DNA of 64,000 bases. It comes from CAYJBH01 sp964369965 (lineage in GTDB: Bacteria; Bacillota; Clostridia; Oscillospirales; Ruminococcaceae). Made by a program: the position numbers and the translations under genes. Shown piece by piece: positions 59,946 to 64,000 of this stretch (position 1 is the stretch's first letter; every line of letters begins with the position of its first letter). The stretch spans positions 1 through 64,000 of the forward strand of contig CAYJGF010000007.1 in assembly GCA_964369965.1 (NCBI GenBank), in the 5' to 3' direction. The notes beneath the pieces were generated by a model. The model was not told where the DNA came from, searched no databases, and saw only the letters and a program-made list of their open reading frames with translations.

Positions 59946-61129
59946 AGCGTTTTATCCTCCTCGTCGGAATTTTCGTCGATATTCTCGTCGGCGCTCTCGT
60001 CGGTGCTCTCAATTTCGGTTTCATCACTGTCAAAAGTCGGCTCCGGCTCGCTTATATAGTCGCTAATCGGCTCGATTGTCGGCTCAACCTCCTCGTCAAG
60101 GGTTTGCTCGTCGTTGTCAACCTCGATCGATTGCGGTATCGAAATCTCTAATCTCTCCGGCTCTTTTTTAGTTCGAAACAGATCTGTCAATTCCGAAAAC
60201 AGGGGCTTTTTCTCCTCTAAAAACAGCGAGGTATCGATAACAAGATCCTCATCGAACTCATAAAAGTTCATGAAAACCTCTTCTAAAGTAGGCTCTTGAA
60301 TGGTTATGTCGGCAATGTCGAGGGAGGCAACACTGTTGATCAACGTTTTGCCATCCCCTTTGAACATAAATGAGATATAGTGCTCACCGCGCAGTGTATC
60401 TACCGCGTCGACCGGTCGATAATCCGGTGCAATGGGCGTTTTTGTGGTGATATGCACCTTTTTATAGAAGCCGGCGGCGAGGTCCTTCATATTTTCCATG
60501 CTGACGATTATGCCGTCCTTTATTATTGCAACGGTATCGCAAAAGCGTTGCACCTCACCCAGCACGTGGGAGGATAACAGCACGCTCGCGCCGTTTTTAT
60601 TCTCCTGCTCGATAAGCTCAAAAAAGACCTTTTGCATCAACGGGTCAAGTCCTCCGGTCGGCTCGTCCAAAATGATGAGGCGCGGACGGTGCAAAAGGCA
60701 CTGCACAATACCCACCTTTTTGCGGTTGCCGAAACTCATGTTCTCTATCCGCTCGTGCAAATCGAGGGAAAGAGCGTCGGCAAGACGATAGATATTCTCG
60801 AGGCAATCTTTTTTATAAAAGGAGGCAGCATATCGCAACAACTCCTCCGCCGTCATGCGGTCATAGTAGAAAACTTCGCTGGGCAGATAACCAACCTCTC
60901 CCAGAATTTCGGTGCGATGTTTATGGCAATCAAGACCGAATATCTTCGCACTCCCCCCACTTTTATGTATGAGTGAGAGCATGGTGCGTATGGTGGTGGA
61001 TTTGCCGGCACCGTTCGGCCCTATAAAGCCGAACACCTCACCCTCCGAAATGGAAAACGTCACATCCTCAATACCGCAGGTTTTGCCGTAATACTTCGAT
61101 AAATTTTCAAGCTCTACAATCCCCGACAT
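59942..61129 (-). CDS. ABC transporter ATP-binding protein with long acidic C-terminal tail
   Basis: 395 residues; family members are usually about 230-310. Walker A FIGPNGAGKSTT (about 35-46), signature IENMSFGNRKKVGIVQ (about 128-143), Walker B LIILDEPTGGLDPLM, H-loop LLSSHVLGEVQRF. After the ATPase core and a short beta domain (to about 290), the last 95 residues are low in hydrophobics and rich in Asp/Glu (EPTFDSDETEIESTDESADE). The tail is unusual. It powers the two downstream permeases. Confidence 0.9.
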   Translation of the reverse strand: MSGIVELENLSKYYGKTCGIEDVTFSISEGEVFGFIGPNGAGKSTTIRTMLSLIHKSGGSAKIFGLDCHKHRTEILGEVGYLPSEVFYYDRMTAEELLRYAASFYKKDCLENIYRLADALSLDLHERIENMSFGNRKKVGIVQCLLHRPRLIILDEPTGGLDPLMQKVFFELIEQENKNGASVLLSSHVLGEVQRFCDTVAIIKDGIIVSMENMKDLAAGFYKKVHITTKTPIAPDYRPVDAVDTLRGEHYISFMFKGDGKTLINSVASLDIADITIQEPTLEEVFMNFYEFDEDLVIDTSLFLEEKKPLFSELTDLFRTKKEPERLEISIPQSIEVDNDEQTLDEEVEPTIEPISDYISEPEPTFDSDETEIESTDESADENIDENSDEEDKTL

Positions 61130-61166
61130 ATATCCTCTCTTTCTAAAAACTCTTGCAATATTAATG

Positions 61167-61198
61167 ATTATATGTTAAAATCATATGGTTATATGATT
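61167..61198 (-). promoter_or_regulatory. Promoter region of the ABC-2 exporter with ATCATAT...ATATGAT palindrome
   Basis: On the minus strand a TATAAT (61167-61172) has a weak -35 at 61190-61195. The palindrome ATCATAT-GGTT-ATATGAT (61180-61197) covers the -35 and spacer. The same half-sites recur at 61221-61235. Confidence 0.5.
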
Positions 61199-61201
61199 TT
61201 T

Positions 61202-61235
61202 TTACATTTTAAACATAATTATCATATAATATGAT
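61202..61235 (+). promoter_or_regulatory. Promoter of the PrsA-like gene with overlapping palindrome
   Basis: TTACAT (61202-61207), 17 bases, TATAAT (61225-61230). The -10 box is embedded in the perfect palindrome ATCATAT-A-ATATGAT (61221-61235). The leader is about 75 bases. Confidence 0.6.
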
Positions 61236-61309
61236 TATAGATTATAGCACAACATTACTGCATTTTCAATACTATATCTTAATATTTAAATGAAAGGACT
61301 CCACAAAAA

Positions 61310-62386
61310 ATGAAAAAGTCTATTGCAATTATCCTATCGTTGACACTGTTTCTACTGAGCGCCTGCGCCCCCGCAACGAGCGCTATCGACCCTTACGGCA
61401 CAAAAGAGTCAAAACAGAAGGTCACGGTTGACAATCTAAACGACATGACCTATATTATCCAGGTTGATGACTTTGGTATCAGCAAAGAGCGCTTTACCGA
61501 CAACATCATGGCAAATGCCTTGCAGTTCACCGGCGGTAACCTCTCCTATCTCACCGACGGTTCAGAGGAGTCAAAAGAGATGTATAACTTTATCAAGGAG
61601 TACTCTGCCGACATTATCCTGCGTGAAGAGGCTATAATCGCTCTCGCCGCCGACGCCGGCATAGTTTTGGACGAGGAGGATGAGGTCAATTTGCAGACCG
61701 CAATGAACGACCTCGCCACTCAAAACGGTGGAATGGAAGCTCTTGAAGAGCTGTTGTTGCAGTCCCACACAACCATCGGCTACTATGAAAATCAACTTAT
61801 GCTACAGCTTGTATCTTCCGAGCTGTATGAATATTATTTCGGTGAAAACGGGACTATCGCCGCCTCGTCTGAGGAGCTAAAAGCAATCGCCGATGAGAGT
61901 TATGTGCTTGCAAAGCATGTCCTTGTGGACGAATCATCACTGGAAGGCGCTACCGATGCCGAGGGTGAGCCGTTTGAGACGCTTGAGGACCTTGCTAACT
62001 TTGTCTCGGACAGCGCAAAGGATGGCGAGGATTTCGACGCCTTGATTGAACAGTATAACACCGACCCCGGTGTCGCAAGCTCACCGGACGGCTATTTTTT
62101 CACCTATGGCACGATGGTTGCGGAGTTTGAGACCGAGGCGTTTGAGATGGAGGTCGGCGACATCAGCGATCCGGTAAGCACGACCTACGGCTATCACATA
62201 TTGCAAAAATTGCCGATTACCGACGAGGTAATAGCGGCGAACTCGGCAACCCTCGAAACCGCCTACGCCAATGCAAAGCTCGGGGAGCTTATAGATGAAA
62301 AGATTGCGACGTTTAACGTATCCTACACCCCACAGTATGACAATTTGACTATGGATATTTTGGTGCCGGATCTGGTAACAGGTTAA
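61310..62386 (+). CDS. prsA: PrsA-like foldase lipoprotein (PpiC-type peptidyl-prolyl isomerase)
   Basis: 358 residues. Lipobox LLSAC (Cys19). N-terminal SurA-like helical part (about 45-180), parvulin domain (about 195-315) with YVLAKHVLVDESS, EDFDALIEQYNTDPGVASSP and FETEAFEMEVGDISDPVSTT then YGYHILQKL. It helps secreted proteins fold outside the membrane; the large repeat protein and the many lipoproteins in this window are natural clients. Own promoter and terminator. Confidence 0.9.
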   Translation: MKKSIAIILSLTLFLLSACAPATSAIDPYGTKESKQKVTVDNLNDMTYIIQVDDFGISKERFTDNIMANALQFTGGNLSYLTDGSEESKEMYNFIKEYSADIILREEAIIALAADAGIVLDEEDEVNLQTAMNDLATQNGGMEALEELLLQSHTTIGYYENQLMLQLVSSELYEYYFGENGTIAASSEELKAIADESYVLAKHVLVDESSLEGATDAEGEPFETLEDLANFVSDSAKDGEDFDALIEQYNTDPGVASSPDGYFFTYGTMVAEFETEAFEMEVGDISDPVSTTYGYHILQKLPITDEVIAANSATLETAYANAKLGELIDEKIATFNVSYTPQYDNLTMDILVPDLVTG

Positions 62387-62413
62387 ATCCGCGAGGGTTA
62401 TAACTACACAATG

Positions 62414-62443
62414 AGGCAGAGCTTAGGCTCTGCCTTTACTTTT
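62414..62443 (+). terminator. Intrinsic terminator of the PrsA-like gene
   Basis: AGGCAGAGC (62414-62422) pairs with GCTCTGCCT around TTAG, followed by TTACTTTTTTG on the plus strand. The stop codon of the convergent response-regulator gene lies in the loop, so the hairpin doubles as the end of that coding region. There is no T-run on the minus strand. Confidence 0.8.
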
Positions 62444-63166
62444 TTGTATTAGCTCGGAAAACGGCTTGCCTGTTTTTTCTTTGAGTACTTTTTTAAAGTA
62501 TTTTACATCAGAATAACCTAAACTGTGTGCTATTTCAACGGCGTTCATCTGTGTGGTGTTTATCAGCGCTAGCGCACTCTCCATCTTTGTGTCCGTCACA
62601 TAGGAGGAGAAATTAACCCCGACCTCCTTTTTAAACAACCTGCTGAGATGCTCCGGCGTGACGTAGAGTAAGGCCGCCGTCTCATTCAAACTGCAACTTT
62701 TATCCATGTTGTTTGACACAAGTTCGAGAGCACCTTTCACCAGTTCACCGACAGAGTCGGTGTCGTTCGTCGAGGAAAAATTGTGGTTGTAATGTGCCGT
62801 TAAAAATATGCTCGCTTCATTTAAAGATGACTTTATATCCGATAGGGTATAAGGTTTTAAAAGATATGACTTCACGCCGAGTTGTATCGCCTTTTGTGCA
62901 TACTTGAATTCCGAATGACCGCTTATAATGATGGGATAAAGAGTAATGCCGTGTTTTTTGACCATCTCAATAAGCCAAAGTCCGTCATGCTTTGGCATAT
63001 TTATATCGGTTATCAGCACCTCGGGGTGCCGCTGTACAGTCTCATCTAATGCCTGCTGTGCGTTATCCGCCTCTATGACCACCCGATAATTTTCATCGCA
63101 TTGCTTTATCAACTTCACAAGAGTTTCTCTTGCTAACCTTTCATCCTCTACAACAGCTATACGCAT
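62423..63166 (-). CDS. YesN-type response regulator with AraC DNA-binding domain
   Basis: 247 residues. Receiver domain MRIAVVEDERLARETLVKLI; phospho-acceptor Asp in VLITDINMPKHDG (about residue 54); YLLKPY switch Lys near 105. AraC domain at about 150-245: SCSLNETAALLYVTPEHLSR and IAHSLGYSDVKYFKKVLKEK. Two bases separate it from the kinase gene upstream. The target operon is beyond the window or is the kinase pair itself. Confidence 0.92.
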   Translation of the reverse strand: MRIAVVEDERLARETLVKLIKQCDENYRVVIEADNAQQALDETVQRHPEVLITDINMPKHDGLWLIEMVKKHGITLYPIIISGHSEFKYAQKAIQLGVKSYLLKPYTLSDIKSSLNEASIFLTAHYNHNFSSTNDTDSVGELVKGALELVSNNMDKSCSLNETAALLYVTPEHLSRLFKKEVGVNFSSYVTDTKMESALALINTTQMNAVEIAHSLGYSDVKYFKKVLKEKTGKPFSELIQKSKGRA

Positions 63167-63168
63167 CT

Positions 63169-64000
63169 TTATACCTTTATTTTTATTGTTACGGTAGTGC
63201 CCTTTCCCTCGACACTTTCAAACGACAACGTTAACCCATCTTTGTAATAAAATATAAGACGTTGTTTTGTATTCACGAGCCCTAATCCAAAGTCGTCTTG
63301 ATCATCATTGTCTTTAATGTCGGTAAAATTAAGCAAACGGTTTATCTTTGCGAGCTTGTCGGGGGATATACCAATACCGTTGTCGGAAATTTGTAAACAG
63401 AGCCATCCCCCCTCCATACTACTCTTTAATATCAACAGTTGATGGGATTTTTCTTTATTAAACCCATGAAGTATCGAGTTTTCTACAAACGGTTGGAAGA
63501 CAAGGCGATATATCATAACATCAAGAGTATCGGGCGAAAAGTCGAGTTTATAGTCGAACTGATAATCATAACGGTATAGCTGCAACGAAAGATATTTCTC
63601 CAACCACTGTTTTTCCTGAGATAATAAAACCGGTTTGTCACTGTCTGAAATTAAGTATCGCAACATGTGAGAAAATGCCGACAAAAGATTGCTTGTTTCG
63701 ATATCATCGTTTCGCAAAGCAACGCAGTTTATTGTGTTAATAGTATTATACAAAAAGTGTGGATTTATCTGTAGTTCCAATGCCTTTAACTGCATCGCTT
63801 GTATCTGTTTAAGCGAGTTTATCTGATCATCATAGAGATTTTTCGTCTCTTTGTTTTTCTGTTCGATATGATATATCATGGCATTATAACCGTCATATAC
63901 CACCTGCATATCCTTAAAAAGCGAAGGTTTTGCAATGGGGTTAAAATCTTGCCCTCCGGCTTTTTCCATCGCGTTGGTCACCGTGTCGAGTGTTCGCAGT
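63169..64000 (-). CDS. YesM-type sensor histidine kinase, C-terminal part (cut by window edge)
   Basis: 277 codons are visible and the frame stays open to the last base, so the gene continues beyond the window. A HAMP-end/linker helix is followed by LQINPHFLYNTINTINCVAL (phospho-His) and the ATPase domain (YRLVFQPFVENSILHGF, LQISDNGIGISPDKL, DFGLGLVNTKQRLIFYY). An internal GTG/ATG near 63966-63981 should not be taken as the start. It forms a two-component pair with the regulator two bases downstream. Confidence 0.92.
   Translation of the reverse strand, partial: LRTLDTVTNAMEKAGGQDFNPIAKPSLFKDMQVVYDGYNAMIYHIEQKNKETKNLYDDQINSLKQIQAMQLKALELQINPHFLYNTINTINCVALRNDDIETSNLLSAFSHMLRYLISDSDKPVLLSQEKQWLEKYLSLQLYRYDYQFDYKLDFSPDTLDVMIYRLVFQPFVENSILHGFNKEKSHQLLILKSSMEGGWLCLQISDNGIGISPDKLAKINRLLNFTDIKDNDDQDDFGLGLVNTKQRLIFYYKDGLTLSFESVEGKGTTVTIKIKV

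Noticed and set aside
63966..63981. Start codon for the last kinase gene
   Set aside because: The frame stays open to the window edge and the domain order shows that the N-terminal sensor is missing, so these are internal codons.
1..64000. CRISPR arrays, tRNA and rRNA genes
   Set aside because: No regularly spaced direct repeats, cloverleaf-like blocks or rRNA-like stretches were seen; all long stretches are explained by protein genes.

Overview
The window looks like a spore-forming, Gram-positive anaerobe of the class Clostridia, probably a gut- or digester-type Oscillospirales/Christensenellales relative. The reasons are the GerW-type sporulation gene, the scpA-scpB and asp23-fakA-recG gene orders typical of Firmicutes, many lipoproteins with a Cys lipobox, AGGAGG-type ribosome sites, TTGACA/TATAAT promoters with 17-base spacers, and sugar ABC importers coupled to YesM/YesN-type two-component systems. 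No rRNA, tRNA or CRISPR array is visible. A run of ten Ns at 52663-52672 with homopolymer-rich flanks shows that this is a scaffold, probably a draft or metagenome assembly.

Layout. (1) 1-9887, minus strand: a carbohydrate locus with a FGGY kinase (cut by the window edge), a Cys-type sulfatase, a three-gene ABC sugar importer, a GH27 alpha-galactosidase and a GH4 glycosidase, preceded by a Zn dehydrogenase and an AraR-like GntR repressor. It looks like uptake and breakdown of a sulfated alpha-linked glycan. (2) 9934-11192: a scar in which the 5' ends of an M23 peptidase gene and an IS110-type transposase gene are both missing at one junction. It is followed by a strongly structured non-coding segment. 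(3) 11193-14972, minus: a lipoprotein, thioredoxin reductase and a chemoreceptor, with a MITE-like element upstream of the chemoreceptor. (4) 14973-25728: a second ABC sugar importer in one operon with its own YesM/YesN pair and two URO-D-fold proteins, next to a MelA-type GH4 alpha-galactosidase and a divergent AraC regulator. (5) 25810-33479, plus: ilvC, a DUF815 AAA+ protein, an M50 protease-scpA-scpB operon, a DUF2953-gerW-rluB operon and an Ig-like lipoprotein. (6) 33642-37193, plus: a three-protein biotin carboxyltransferase module resembling transcarboxylase, behind a small unknown gene. (7) 37252-45552: pfkA and a sugar nucleotidyltransferase transcribed divergently, then the shikimate pathway (aroF-aroB-aroA-aroC-aroE/aroK fusion, with aroQ convergent). 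(8) 45776-52310, minus: three tandem DUF3048 lipoproteins and a 1008-residue secreted repeat protein in one apparent operon. (9) 52828-58306, minus: recG, fakA, asp23 and an orphan family-5 solute-binding lipoprotein. (10) 58361-64000: an ABC-2 exporter, a PrsA-like foldase, and a third YesN/YesM pair cut by the window edge.

How it works together: at least two glycan import-and-hydrolysis systems feed galactose-type sugars to glycolysis (pfkA is present). The carboxyltransferase module would move carboxyl groups between oxaloacetate/pyruvate and an acyl-CoA. The aro genes supply chorismate. A substantial cell-surface programme (DUF3048 lipoproteins, repeat protein, Ig-like lipoprotein, PrsA, ABC-2 exporter) occupies the right half.

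Most interesting for follow-up: the folded RNA-like segment after the IS110 transposase; the DUF3048/repeat-protein operon; the transcarboxylase-like module with a divergent carboxyltransferase; the URO-D pair inside a sugar operon; and a family of dispersed 26-base hairpin repeats plus two MITE-like elements, one of which creates a spurious N-terminal extension on the chemoreceptor reading frame. All assignments come from reading the sequence; no database search was run.
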